DNA of 18,458 nucleotides from an uncultured Muribaculaceae bacterium (GCA_910587235.1 CAJUKD010000039.1:1-18458); one strand, 5' to 3'; shown: positions 1 through 7,437, numbered from the stretch's first letter. Notes: generated from the letters alone by a model not told the origin. Numbers and translations: made by a program.

Positions 1-35
1 TAAATTTCAACAATTTCAAAGTACTCTTTCCGATT

Positions 36-260
36 TTAATGGGACATCAATGATCCAACTATTTTTCTTATTATTATATGATTTGTCAAAGCATATAATA
101 GTAAAAAACCTAAAGACCTAAGTAGTACCAACATCAAACCGATTGGTTTGGCACAAATCCATGCATAATAGGCGTAATTATAAAATATAGCGATGAATTC
201 GACGTATAGGAATAAATAGGCAAGAATTTTTATTAGCTGAGTAGTATTAAATTGACGCAT
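36..260 (-). CDS. Possible small hydrophobic membrane protein (74 aa), unrecognised
   Basis: I do not recognise this frame. It would encode a 74-residue, very hydrophobic product with two likely membrane segments (about residues 9-33 and 38-64), a short polar N-terminus (MRQFNTTQ) and a basic/His C-terminus (RKIVGSLMSH). The start is the only possible one, because an in-frame stop lies just upstream. The DNA is far more AT-rich than the genes to its right, and translating AT-rich non-coding DNA also gives Ile/Leu/Tyr/Phe-rich frames, so the hydrophobicity is weak evidence. The 5' end overlaps, in another frame, a convincing signal-peptide-like frame (233-331). The two together could be the frameshifted remains of one secreted protein. 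Low confidence that it is expressed. Confidence 0.25.
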   Translation of the reverse strand: MRQFNTTQLIKILAYLFLYVEFIAIFYNYAYYAWICAKPIGLMLVLLRSLGFLLLYALTNHIIIRKIVGSLMSH

Positions 261-331
261 ATATTAATATTTTGCGCATTGGCTGATATCTGAGATAGAA
301 AAAGTAGAAGAAATAGCCATAGATTCTTCAT
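233..331 (-). pseudogene. Signal-peptide-like frame, possible 5' end of a decayed secreted-protein gene
   Basis: A 32-residue frame starts with a textbook Bacteroidetes export signal: MKNLWLFLLLFLSQISANAQ has a Lys-Asn n-region, a Leu/Phe h-region and an A-N-A-Q type cleavage site. It runs only 12 residues further before a TAA stop at 233-235. Downstream the minus-strand frames are broken by stops, apart from the hydrophobic 74-codon frame in a different phase. I infer either a gene broken by frameshift or stop, or a chance resemblance. An imperfect promoter-like sequence (TTG, 21 bases, TAATATTG) lies only a few bases before the ATG. No function can be assigned. Confidence 0.3.
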
Positions 332-520
332 ATCCGCAATATTAATAAAAATATGGTTGAATATCCAACTTTAATGATATGTTTTACAGCATAATAATTG
401 TTGTTGGGATGCAGCGTGTCGGATTTCTGTCGGCTTCCATTATATCTAACCCGCAGACAGAACTAAAGCCGGTTTTGTTCTCGGCTTGTCTTTATATATT
501 GCAGATATTTAATGAGAATG

Positions 521-610
521 GTTGGGGACGGCCGCGGCACGTCTGCCGATAAATGTATCCGCATTATATGTCAAGAGGCATAGAAGACATGCCGCGGCAT
601 GTCCCTACAA
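521..610. repeat. Pair of related GC-rich palindromes (REP/MITE-like)
   Basis: The right copy, GACATGCCGCGGCATGTC at 586-603, is a perfect 18-base palindrome followed by CCTACAA. The left copy at 527-543 has the same GCCGCGGC core with GACG and ACGTC arms (a one-base bulge), preceded by GTTGGG. The reverse complement of the right copy with its flank resembles the left copy with its flank, so they form an inverted pair about 42 bases apart in AT-rich DNA. This arrangement resembles dispersed palindromic elements found between genes in many bacteria. Whether it recurs elsewhere in this genome cannot be seen from this window. Confidence 0.6.
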
Positions 611-661
611 GTCTAAACTCTCACTATAAACGATACTATTGCTCGGCAAAGCACAAATAAA

Positions 662-694
662 TTTGGCTTTGCGCTCGGCTTATTCGTATCTTTG
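662..694 (+). promoter_or_regulatory. Bacteroidetes-type promoter of pta-ackA
   Basis: TTTG at 662-665 and TATCTTTG at 687-694 are separated by 21 bases and match the Bacteroidetes sigma pattern TTTG-N19-21-TAnnTTTG. Transcription would start near 700, leaving a leader of about 30 bases that ends in an A-rich stretch (TTAATAAAAA) directly before the pta ATG. Confidence 0.7.
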
Positions 695-730
695 CAGACG
701 GAAAAACCAGTTAAAACACATTAATAAAAA

Positions 731-1747
731 ATGGAACTTTTCGAAAAGCTTACCGCTCGCGCCAAGGAAGCCCCACAGCGCATCGTGCTGCCCGAAGGAA
801 CCGAGCCTCGCACACTTACAGCCGCCGACCGCATAATAGCCGACGGAATCGCAAAAATAATCCTGATAGGAGATCCTTGCGAAGTATCGCGAATGGCTGA
901 TTCATTGAAACTTGAGAATATAAAATATGCGACGGTGGTCAATCCCGCCGATGAGAAGGTGATAGACCGCTATGCTCCGCTGTTCTATGAACTGCGCAAA
1001 AGCAAGGGTGTGACTATGGAGGAAGCGCGCCTGACTGCGGCAAATCCTCTTTACCTCGGATGTCTTATGGTGAAAGCGGGTGATGCCGACGGCCAGGTGG
1101 CCGGAGCGATGAACACGACGGGCAATGTGCTGCGTGCCGCTTTCCAGGTTATCAAGACGGTGCCCGGCATAAGTGTAGTATCGGGTGCGTTCGTGATGCT
1201 TCTGCCCGAAGGAATGCCTTTCGGTACCAACGGTGTTCTCGTTTTTGCCGACTGCGCTGTTGTTCCCGATCCTACGGCCGAGGAACTTGCCCAGATCGCC
1301 GTGGCTGCCGCCCGCACTGCCCGCGATATAGCCGGCATAGAGCCTCGTGTGGCTATTCTGTCGTTCTCGACGAAAGGTTCGGCCAAGAGCGAGCGTGTCG
1401 ACAAGGTTATCCGTGCGACTGAAATCGCCCATCAGCTTGAGCCGTCGCTGATTCTCGACGGCGAGCTTCAGGCCGATGCCGCTCTTGTTCCCTCGGTGGC
1501 CGGAGCCAAGGCTCCGAACAGCCCGTTGAGCGGTCGTGCCAATGTGCTGGTGTTCCCGTCGCTCGAAGTGGGAAACATCGCCTACAAGCTGGTGCAGCGC
1601 TTAGGCGGCGTCGAGGCGGTGGGTCCTGTCCTGCAAGGTCTTGCCGCTCCTGTCAACGATCTTTCGCGCGGCTGTTTCCCCGAAGATATCTACAAGACCA
1701 TAATAATAACATGCAACCAGGCCATAGGTCTTAAAAATAACAAATAA
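731..1747 (+). CDS. pta: Phosphate acetyltransferase
   Basis: Converts acetyl-CoA and phosphate to acetyl phosphate and CoA in the cytosol, the first step of the acetate pathway. At 338 residues it is the short form, consisting of the catalytic PTA/PTB domain only, without the N-terminal regulatory domains of the roughly 700-residue enterobacterial enzyme. Family motifs are present: LPEGTEPR near residue 21, NPLYLGCLMVKAGDADG at about 105-121, LSFSTKGSAKSERV around 211-224, and the active-site segment APVNDLSRGC with Ser312-Arg313, matching the Ser-Arg pair known from the Methanosarcina enzyme. The start sits about 36 bases after the promoter box, with an A-rich leader instead of a Shine-Dalgarno. 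The next gene, ackA, begins 3 bases after the stop, so the two are certainly co-transcribed. Confidence 0.97.
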   Translation: MELFEKLTARAKEAPQRIVLPEGTEPRTLTAADRIIADGIAKIILIGDPCEVSRMADSLKLENIKYATVVNPADEKVIDRYAPLFYELRKSKGVTMEEARLTAANPLYLGCLMVKAGDADGQVAGAMNTTGNVLRAAFQVIKTVPGISVVSGAFVMLLPEGMPFGTNGVLVFADCAVVPDPTAEELAQIAVAAARTARDIAGIEPRVAILSFSTKGSAKSERVDKVIRATEIAHQLEPSLILDGELQADAALVPSVAGAKAPNSPLSGRANVLVFPSLEVGNIAYKLVQRLGGVEAVGPVLQGLAAPVNDLSRGCFPEDIYKTIIITCNQAIGLKNNK

Positions 1748-1750
1748 GCC

Positions 1751-2959
1751 ATGAAAATACTTGTTATCAACTCGGGCAGCAGCTCGGTGAAATATAAACT
1801 TATAGATACGTCCGACAGCCGTACGCTCGCCGAGGGCGGAGTGGAAAAAATCGGTCTTCCCGACGGTTTTCTGAAATTCAAGCGTCCCGACGGCAGCAAG
1901 CAGATTGCGGAACTCGGCCATATCGACCACAAGGCTGCGATACGTGCCATTCTTGACAATCTTACGGATGCCGAAACGGGCTGCATCGCCGGATTCGATG
2001 AAATCGATGCCGTAGGGCACCGCGTTGTACATGGTGGCGAGAAGTTCAGCGAAAGTGTGCTGATCGACAAGGATGTGGAAGCAAAAATCCGCGAATGCTA
2101 CGATATAGCCCCGCTCCACAATCCGGCCAATATGACGGGTATCGAGGCTATCACGGCTCTGATGCCTGATGTGCCGCAGGTGGCTGTGTTCGATACGGCT
2201 TTCCACCAGACGATGCCCGCCAAGAGTTTCATGTACGCTCTTCCGTATAAATATTACGAGGAAGACGGAGTGCGCCGCTACGGATTCCACGGCACAAGTC
2301 ACCGCTATGTGTCGCAGCGTGTGTGCGAGTTCCTTGGCGTCGATATAAGCAAGCAGAAAATCGTGACCTGCCACATAGGCAACGGCGGCTCGATCACGGC
2401 TGTCGACGGCGGACGTTCGGTCGATACTTCGATGGGTCTTACTCCGGTCGAGGGCCTGATGATGGGTACGCGAGTGGGCGACGTCGACCCCGGTGCGCTG
2501 ACCTTCCTTATGACCAAGCACGGACTCAGCGCTTCCGAGCTTCAGACAATAATCAACAAGGAGAGCGGGGTGCTCGGTGTCAGCGGCCTGTCGAACGATA
2601 TGCGCGAGATCGAAGCGGCTGTCAAAGCCGGTGATCCCCGTGCGACCCTTGCCCTTGACATGTACGAGCAGCGTATCATCAAGTATGTAGGAGCATACGC
2701 CGCCGAGATGGGCGGTCTTGACATTATCGTCTTTACAGGCGGTGTCGGCGAGAACCAGACCGGCGTGCGCGAGAATGTGTGCAAGCCGCTGGCTTTCATG
2801 GGTGTGGAGGTTGACAAAGCTGTCAACGACGGAGTACGCGGCGAGGAAGCTGTAATTTCCACCGCTGCTTCACGCGTCAAAGTCTGCGTGATTCCCACCG
2901 ACGAGGAGCTGATGATAGCCCGGGATACCGAAGATATCGTCAGCAAGCTCGATAAATAA
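1751..2959 (+). CDS. ackA: Acetate kinase
   Basis: Transfers the phosphoryl group of acetyl phosphate to ADP, giving acetate and ATP; with pta it forms the fermentative ATP-yielding branch, which can run in reverse for acetate uptake. Length (402 aa) is normal for the family (ASKHA fold). The residues known from Methanosarcina acetate kinase fall at almost identical numbers: Asn7 in VINSGSSSVK, Arg91 in GHRVVHGG, Asp148 in AVFDTAFHQ, His180 in RYGFHGTSH, His208 in CHIGNGG, Arg241 in MMGTRVGD, and the metal-binding Glu in IPTDEE (385/386). The adenosine-site segment FTGGVGEN is at 328-335. It is tightly linked to pta (3-base gap) and followed after 8 bases by an endonuclease I-like gene on the same strand. 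Confidence 0.98.
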   Translation: MKILVINSGSSSVKYKLIDTSDSRTLAEGGVEKIGLPDGFLKFKRPDGSKQIAELGHIDHKAAIRAILDNLTDAETGCIAGFDEIDAVGHRVVHGGEKFSESVLIDKDVEAKIRECYDIAPLHNPANMTGIEAITALMPDVPQVAVFDTAFHQTMPAKSFMYALPYKYYEEDGVRRYGFHGTSHRYVSQRVCEFLGVDISKQKIVTCHIGNGGSITAVDGGRSVDTSMGLTPVEGLMMGTRVGDVDPGALTFLMTKHGLSASELQTIINKESGVLGVSGLSNDMREIEAAVKAGDPRATLALDMYEQRIIKYVGAYAAEMGGLDIIVFTGGVGENQTGVRENVCKPLAFMGVEVDKAVNDGVRGEEAVISTAASRVKVCVIPTDEELMIARDTEDIVSKLDK

Positions 2960-2967
2960 AGAATTCG

Positions 2968-3993
2968 ATGCGTTTTTGTGCCGCATCAGCGGCTATTACG
3001 GCTGCCTGGATCGTGACATCGGTGTTCACGGTCCGGGCAGCCGACGCTTTCCGCGGACTCGGAGGTGCCGAGATTGTGGCTGAGATGCGTTCGGGGTGGA
3101 ATCCGACGATGATTGTGGAGAATGTCTACGGTCCTGACGGAGTGATCTCGGTCGTTGAAGAATATGCCGGCAAGAATGCGGACTGGCTTCCGGTGGCTAC
3201 CGGGAGCAAAGGAGGTGATGCGGTCCTGATGGACGTCGTGCCTGCCGGGTGGTGGCCGGTTCTGCTTTGTCCTCCCCGGGATCTTCACAATATCATTCCT
3301 GCAAATTCTGCGGCGCGTGATGTCAGAGCTGAGCTTATATTTGCCGATCCGCTCGGTGATGTTGTCTTTGCCGGCAATGGCTGGGCAAGCGGAAGCGCCG
3401 GTGTCGGCGGCGGTATCGTTTGCGATGCTTTTTGTCCTCCGCCGGGACTAAAGGGCGATATGGCGCGCATATTGATGTATATGGCGGTGCTGTATCCGTC
3501 GCCGTTGTGGCGTGGGTCTGCTATGGTCATGATGGTCGATTCGCCTGATTATCCGCCGATTTTCACGGATTATGCGACGGAGCTGCTTATGCGGTGGCAC
3601 CGGGCGGATCCTCCTGATGAGGTAGAGCTACGGCGCGATGCGGCGATAGCGCGGCGTCAGGGCAATTCCAACCCGTTTGTGCTGTATCCGGTGCTTGCCG
3701 AATATCTCTGGGGCGATTTGCAGGGAAAGGTTGTGGAAGGGGCGGAAAGGCCTGATTCACCGGCGTTGAAGGCGCGTTATTCCATTAGCGGTGACGTTTG
3801 CCTTGGCTTCCATAGTCCTTATATACCCGACGGGATGATATGGAGTGTAGACGGTCGCCGGATGGAAGCCGGCCGGGACGGCCGGACTGAATCTGTGGCG
3901 CTGGAGAGCCTCGGGCCGGGGCGGCACACGGTTTCTTACCGTTCAGCCGATTCTGCGGTCAATGGCAGTTTAATCATAGAGATTGTGCCATGA
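2968..3993 (+). CDS. Secreted endonuclease I-family protein, probably catalytically dead
   Basis: The N-terminus is a Sec signal peptide (hydrophobic to about residue 23, cleavage near VRA|AD), so the product is exported. Residues 105-250 match the endonuclease I (EndA/NucM/BsnI-like) family: DLHN...P at 105-111, LKGDMAR at 161-167, WHRADPPDEVE at 210-220 and RRQGNSNPF at 229-237, then AEYLWG. As I recall the family, the catalytic Glu-His lies in a segment like REHxxPxSW, and the metal-binding Asn follows DLHH in a VNxxRSN segment. Here those places read MDVVPAGWW (88-96) and ARDVRAE (116-122), so the Glu-His and both Asn are missing. I infer loss of nuclease activity with the fold kept. The C-terminal ~70 residues (272-340) look like a small beta-sandwich. 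No Shine-Dalgarno is visible. The gene overlaps the next one by 4 bases. Confidence 0.75.
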   Translation: MRFCAASAAITAAWIVTSVFTVRAADAFRGLGGAEIVAEMRSGWNPTMIVENVYGPDGVISVVEEYAGKNADWLPVATGSKGGDAVLMDVVPAGWWPVLLCPPRDLHNIIPANSAARDVRAELIFADPLGDVVFAGNGWASGSAGVGGGIVCDAFCPPPGLKGDMARILMYMAVLYPSPLWRGSAMVMMVDSPDYPPIFTDYATELLMRWHRADPPDEVELRRDAAIARRQGNSNPFVLYPVLAEYLWGDLQGKVVEGAERPDSPALKARYSISGDVCLGFHSPYIPDGMIWSVDGRRMEAGRDGRTESVALESLGPGRHTVSYRSADSAVNGSLIIEIVP

Positions 3994-4697
3994 AAACGTT
4001 TTTTGTATATTTTGTATTCATGGCTGCCGCTATGCTGTCGATGATTTCATGCGTACGCAGAACGGATGAAGCGGAAAAAGAACCTGATAACCCGTTGGTC
4101 GGAGGGCTGACGCTGGATGCCGATTCGCTGCGCATGGAGCTGACTGATACGTTGCGTGTAGCAGTCGGCGGTACGGGAGGATTTACTGTCGGTGTTGCCG
4201 ACGAAGCTGTCGCAGAAGCACGGGCGGAGGGTCGGACTATTGTTGTTGCCGCTGTCGGATGTGGTTTTACAAGTGTTAGGGTAGTATCTGAGGGCAGTCG
4301 CCGCCATGAAATTGTGTTGCCGGTCAGGGTGGTGGAGCGCAGGACTCCGTGGGCTTTCGATGATGCTTTGGCTGATGCGTCGGTGCGTTTCGAAGGTGTC
4401 GGAAAAGCGATTCGCTATGATGAAGGCGGAGTGATAGCCGAACGGACTGAAAACAGTGCCGATGGGACTGTTGCCTACCGTCTTGTGGATTTGTCGGACG
4501 ACCATCGGGTCAATTTCAGGTGTCCTGCGGAGTATGCGTCGCTACCCTGTCTGCTGGATGGTGCCGAACTGAGTGTCGACGGCGTGCCGCATAGGCTCAG
4601 TGTAGCCATGCTTGAGTGGAGGGCTGATGGCAGATGCTGGTTCAATCTTATATCGTCGGCCACGGGACGCCGTATTGTGCTTGTCGTAGCCGACTGA
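3990..4697 (+). CDS. Putative lipoprotein with bacterial Ig-like domain
   Basis: The N-terminus is a lipoprotein signal (hydrophobic stretch ending MISC, acylated Cys21), followed by a charged linker (RRTDEAEKEPDN), so the mature 235-residue precursor product should be membrane-anchored in the envelope. Residues about 38-112 resemble the Big_2-type Ig-like fold of Bacteroidetes lipoproteins: LTLDADSLRMELTDTLRVAV, then a DEAVAEARAEGRTIVVAAVG repeat-like core and a final VRV strand. The rest (about 115-235) is an unrecognised beta-rich domain. Its ATG overlaps the stop of the endonuclease I-like gene (ATGA), indicating translational coupling and a probable joint role. No enzymatic motif is visible. 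The gene ends only 5 bases from the convergent folB stop. Confidence 0.7.
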   Translation: MKTFFVYFVFMAAAMLSMISCVRRTDEAEKEPDNPLVGGLTLDADSLRMELTDTLRVAVGGTGGFTVGVADEAVAEARAEGRTIVVAAVGCGFTSVRVVSEGSRRHEIVLPVRVVERRTPWAFDDALADASVRFEGVGKAIRYDEGGVIAERTENSADGTVAYRLVDLSDDHRVNFRCPAEYASLPCLLDGAELSVDGVPHRLSVAMLEWRADGRCWFNLISSATGRRIVLVVAD

Positions 4698-4702
4698 GAT
4701 GT

Positions 4703-5059
4703 TCAGAAGAGCAGTGTGAAGGCGACGCTGCCGATGGTTCCCGGAATCGGCGGCGTGATTTTGGTGACGGTGATTTCTCCTGATTCAATTGCCGGAAATC
4801 GTGCGATCAGTGCCGTCTGGATTCGAGCGGCCACATGTTCAAGGAGTTTAGACGGTATGTCCATCGTGGATTTTACTACCCCGGCTACTTCGGCGTAGTT
4901 GAGAGCGTCGGCTACGTCGTCGCTGAGCATGGCCGCGGAGGCGTCGTAGGCGAGTCGCAGGTCGACAGAGAATTCGTTGCCTACAAGAAATTCCTGCGCG
5001 CCTACGCCGTGACGGGCATAGACGCGCAGATCTTTGATTGTTATGAAGGTGTTGTTCAT
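4703..5059 (-). CDS. folB: Dihydroneopterin aldolase
   Basis: Cleaves 7,8-dihydroneopterin to 6-hydroxymethyl-7,8-dihydropterin and glycolaldehyde in folate biosynthesis. At 118 residues it has the family length and layout: IKDLRVYARHGVGAQE at residues 8-23 (catalytic Glu23), a tyrosine in ALNYAEV (Tyr55), the substrate-anchoring Glu74 in LLEHVA, and the catalytic Lys100 in VTKITPPIPG. The members form a cytosolic octamer. It starts 3 bases after the rnr stop and must be translated from the rnr transcript. Its stop lies 5 bases from the converging lipoprotein gene, so there is no room for a dedicated terminator between them. Confidence 0.95.
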   Translation of the reverse strand: MNNTFITIKDLRVYARHGVGAQEFLVGNEFSVDLRLAYDASAAMLSDDVADALNYAEVAGVVKSTMDIPSKLLEHVAARIQTALIARFPAIESGEITVTKITPPIPGTIGSVAFTLLF

Positions 5060-5062
5060 GGC

Positions 5063-7306
5063 TTATCGTTTGTTCCTCCGGCCTTTCCGGTTTTTTCCTT
5101 TCTTGTCCGAGGTCGATTTCGGTTTTGCCGGAGTTGACAGGCGGCGTAGATCCTCGGATTTGCGTGGCGGATTTTTTTCGTCGACGAGGACGAAGTCGAG
5201 CTGTTTGCGGTCGAGGTCGCAGCGTGCGACCTGTACGGTCACGGCGTCGCCGAGGCGATAGCGGTTGTTGTAGCGGCGTCCGACAAGGCAGTAGTTGCGC
5301 TGGTCGAAGTCGTAGTAGTCGTCGGCGAGATCGCGCATTGGCACGAGTCCTTCGCATTTGTTTTCGTCGAGTTCGACGTACAGGCCCCATTCGGTGACAC
5401 CGGAGATTATGCCGGTAAATACCTGCCCGAGGCGGTCGTTCATGAACTCGACCTGTTTGTATTTGATCGACGCACGTTCGGCGGAGGCTGCAAGCTGTTC
5501 CATGTCGGACGAGTGCTTGCACTGTTCTTCAAGTTTTTCGGCGTTTACGCTGCGTCCGCCGGAGAGATAGCGCTCGAGGAGGCGGTGCACCATCATGTCG
5601 GGATAGCGGCGTATGGGCGAAGTGAAGTGTGTGTAGTATTCGAATCCGAGTCCGTAGTGGCCGATATTGACGGTGGTGTATATGGCTTTAGCCATCGAAC
5701 GTATGGCCAGTGTGGAGAGGAGGTTTTCCTCGCCTTTGCCTTTTACGTCGACAAGCATACGGTTCAGGGAGCGGTTGATCTCGCCCGGTTTTCCTTCCGT
5801 TTTAAGCTTGTAGCCGAATGTCCGGCCGAGCGCTGCCAGATTTGCCAGCCGGTCGGGGTCGGGGGTATCGTGGACGCGATAAACGAAAGCCTTTGCTTTT
5901 TTCTTTGCGGGGGCTATGCCTATTTCCGCAGCGACTGTCTTGTTGGCGAGGAGCATGAATTCCTCGATCAGCTTGTTGGCGTCTTTTGATTCTTTGAAGA
6001 AAACGGATACGGGATGGCCTTTTTCATCGATTTCAAAACGGACTTCGCAACGGTCGAATTCTACGGAACCGTTTTCGTAGCGTTCCTTGCGCAGTATTTT
6101 TGCCAGCCGGTCGAGGAGCAGGATCTCGTCGCGGAAGTCGCCGTCGGCGCCTTCGATTATTTCCTGCGCTTCCTCGTAGGTGAAACGGCGGTTAGAGCGT
6201 GTGACTGTCCGGACGATGCGGTGATTTAGTACGCGTGCGTTGTCGTCCATTTCGAATATGCAGCTGAAAGTCAGCTTGTCTTCGTCGGGACGCAGAGAGC
6301 AGATGCCGTTGGATAGGTGTTCGGGCAACATGGGCACTACGCGGTCGACCAGATATATGGATGTGGCGCGGTCGCGAGCCTCGCGGTCGAGTATTGTGTC
6401 GGGGCGTACGTAGTGTGTCACATCGGCGATGTGTACGCCGATTTCGTAGTTTCCGTTTTTCAGGCGGCGGACAGAGAGCGCGTCGTCGAAGTCTTTTGCG
6501 TCGCGTGGGTCGATTGTGAATGTTGTGACATTGCGCATGTCCTCGCGTGCGGCAATTACTTCCGGCGTTATTCCCGCATCGATTTTTTCGGCGGCTTTCT
6601 CCACGGCTTCGGGATAGCGGTAGGGCAGTCCGAATTCGGCCATGATAGCGTTGATCTCGGCATCGTTCTCGCCTTTGCGGCCGAGCACGTCGACAACTTC
6701 ACCTGTGGGGTTGTTCGCGTCGTCGGGCCAGTCGGTTATACGGACCACGGCTTTGTCGCCTGTTGTTCCGCCGCGCAGTTTTCGGGAGGGAATGAATATG
6801 TCGGTGGCCAGAAATTTGGAATCGGTGCGCAGGAAAGCGACTTTTCTTTCGACCTGCAGTGTTCCGATGAATACCTGGTCTTTCTTTTCGAGTATTTCGG
6901 TGACGACAGCTTCGGGTTCTTTACCGCGGACGCGTGCGGCTATGGTCACACGTACGCGGTCGCCGTTGAGTGCGTGCATCGAATTGCGTTCCGCGACGAG
7001 GAGTTCTTCGCCGTCGGCATCGGTGATGACGCTGTTTTTGCCGTTTGCGCGGCGAGAGAAGACGCCTTCCGCGGTTAGCGTGCGGCTCGGAGCCTTGTAT
7101 TTGCCGGGAGCTGTTTCGATCAGGTCGCCGTCGAATGCGAGTTCGGCCAGATAGAGCGCGATAACACGCTGTTGCGATATGCTGCCGATTCCAAGTGCGG
7201 CCGATACCTGTCTGTAGTTGAAAGTGGCTGATTTCTGTGACTCGATGAATCGGCTGACGGCGTCGCGCAGATCGGTGTTTTTTTTCTTATTGGGTTTATG
7301 TGCCAT
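5063..7306 (-). CDS. rnr: Ribonuclease R (RNase II/R family 3'-5' exoribonuclease)
   Basis: Hydrolytic 3'-to-5' exoribonuclease that degrades structured RNA. The 747 residues show the full RNase R plan: a helical winged-helix-like N-terminus (about 12-70), two cold-shock OB domains (about 78-250), the RNB catalytic domain starting near 255, an S1 domain (about 627-709, from GQVFTGIISG), and a Lys/Arg-rich tail (KKGKNRKGRRNKR). The catalytic carboxylates are intact in TIDPRDAKDFDDAL: Asp266, Asp272, Asp274 and Asp275 correspond to the Asp cluster of E. coli RNase R. The start MAHKPNKKKN gives the usual basic N-terminus. It shares a transcript with folB (3-base gap). No TAnnTTTG box is visible in the 131 bases before it, so it may depend on read-through from gyrB. 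Confidence 0.96.
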   Translation of the reverse strand: MAHKPNKKKNTDLRDAVSRFIESQKSATFNYRQVSAALGIGSISQQRVIALYLAELAFDGDLIETAPGKYKAPSRTLTAEGVFSRRANGKNSVITDADGEELLVAERNSMHALNGDRVRVTIAARVRGKEPEAVVTEILEKKDQVFIGTLQVERKVAFLRTDSKFLATDIFIPSRKLRGGTTGDKAVVRITDWPDDANNPTGEVVDVLGRKGENDAEINAIMAEFGLPYRYPEAVEKAAEKIDAGITPEVIAAREDMRNVTTFTIDPRDAKDFDDALSVRRLKNGNYEIGVHIADVTHYVRPDTILDREARDRATSIYLVDRVVPMLPEHLSNGICSLRPDEDKLTFSCIFEMDDNARVLNHRIVRTVTRSNRRFTYEEAQEIIEGADGDFRDEILLLDRLAKILRKERYENGSVEFDRCEVRFEIDEKGHPVSVFFKESKDANKLIEEFMLLANKTVAAEIGIAPAKKKAKAFVYRVHDTPDPDRLANLAALGRTFGYKLKTEGKPGEINRSLNRMLVDVKGKGEENLLSTLAIRSMAKAIYTTVNIGHYGLGFEYYTHFTSPIRRYPDMMVHRLLERYLSGGRSVNAEKLEEQCKHSSDMEQLAASAERASIKYKQVEFMNDRLGQVFTGIISGVTEWGLYVELDENKCEGLVPMRDLADDYYDFDQRNYCLVGRRYNNRYRLGDAVTVQVARCDLDRKQLDFVLVDEKNPPRKSEDLRRLSTPAKPKSTSDKKGKNRKGRRNKR

Positions 7307-7437
7307 TGGATGGTTCTGGAGTTTAGAGTTTATTGTCTATTGTTTAGAGGAAAGTGTTTTTTTAAGTCGAGGAGTGCGTGTAAAATGAATTTTGCTGTTC
7401 TAAACTTTAAACAATAAACTCTAAACTTATTGTTCGG
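7307..7437. repeat. AT-rich imperfect inverted repeat between gyrB and rnr
   Basis: GTTTAGAGTTTATTGT at 7321-7336 recurs as its exact reverse complement at 7411-7426. With mismatches the arms extend to about 32 bases each (7319-7350 and 7397-7428), separated by 46 bases. Each arm is itself built from small repeats of TTTAGAG/TTTATTG. The arms fill nearly all the gap between the gyrB stop and the rnr start. It may form a weak stem in the gyrB-rnr transcript or be a copy of a dispersed intergenic repeat. No standard terminator T-run or promoter is obvious here. Confidence 0.7.

Larger units (their letters stand above)
261..730. other. AT-rich intergenic region without a confident gene
   Basis: About 470 bases before pta hold no convincing coding frame on either strand beyond the 5' end of the signal-peptide-like frame (to 331). 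I see the palindrome pair at 521-610 and the pta promoter at 662-694. The string CTCGGCTT occurs at 480-487 and again at 673-680, each time followed within about 20 bases by TTGCAG. The upstream one may be a weak or decayed second promoter, but it lacks a proper TAnnTTTG box. Confidence 0.6.

Noticed and set aside
480..502. Second promoter upstream of pta
   Set aside because: CTCGGCTT and TTGCAG resemble the real promoter region, but TATATTGC does not match TAnnTTTG and it would leave a 220-base leader.
1601..2521. 306-codon minus-strand frame opposite pta/ackA
   Set aside because: Antisense shadow of two unambiguous genes caused by GC-rich codon use; His/Arg-rich and without motifs.
4848..5522. 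224-codon minus-strand frame across the rnr/folB junction
   Set aside because: Arg-rich alternative frame of two well-supported genes.
7319..7428. CRISPR or invertible promoter
   Set aside because: Only two arms in inverted orientation, no repeat-spacer series, and no promoter box between the arms or a recombinase gene nearby.
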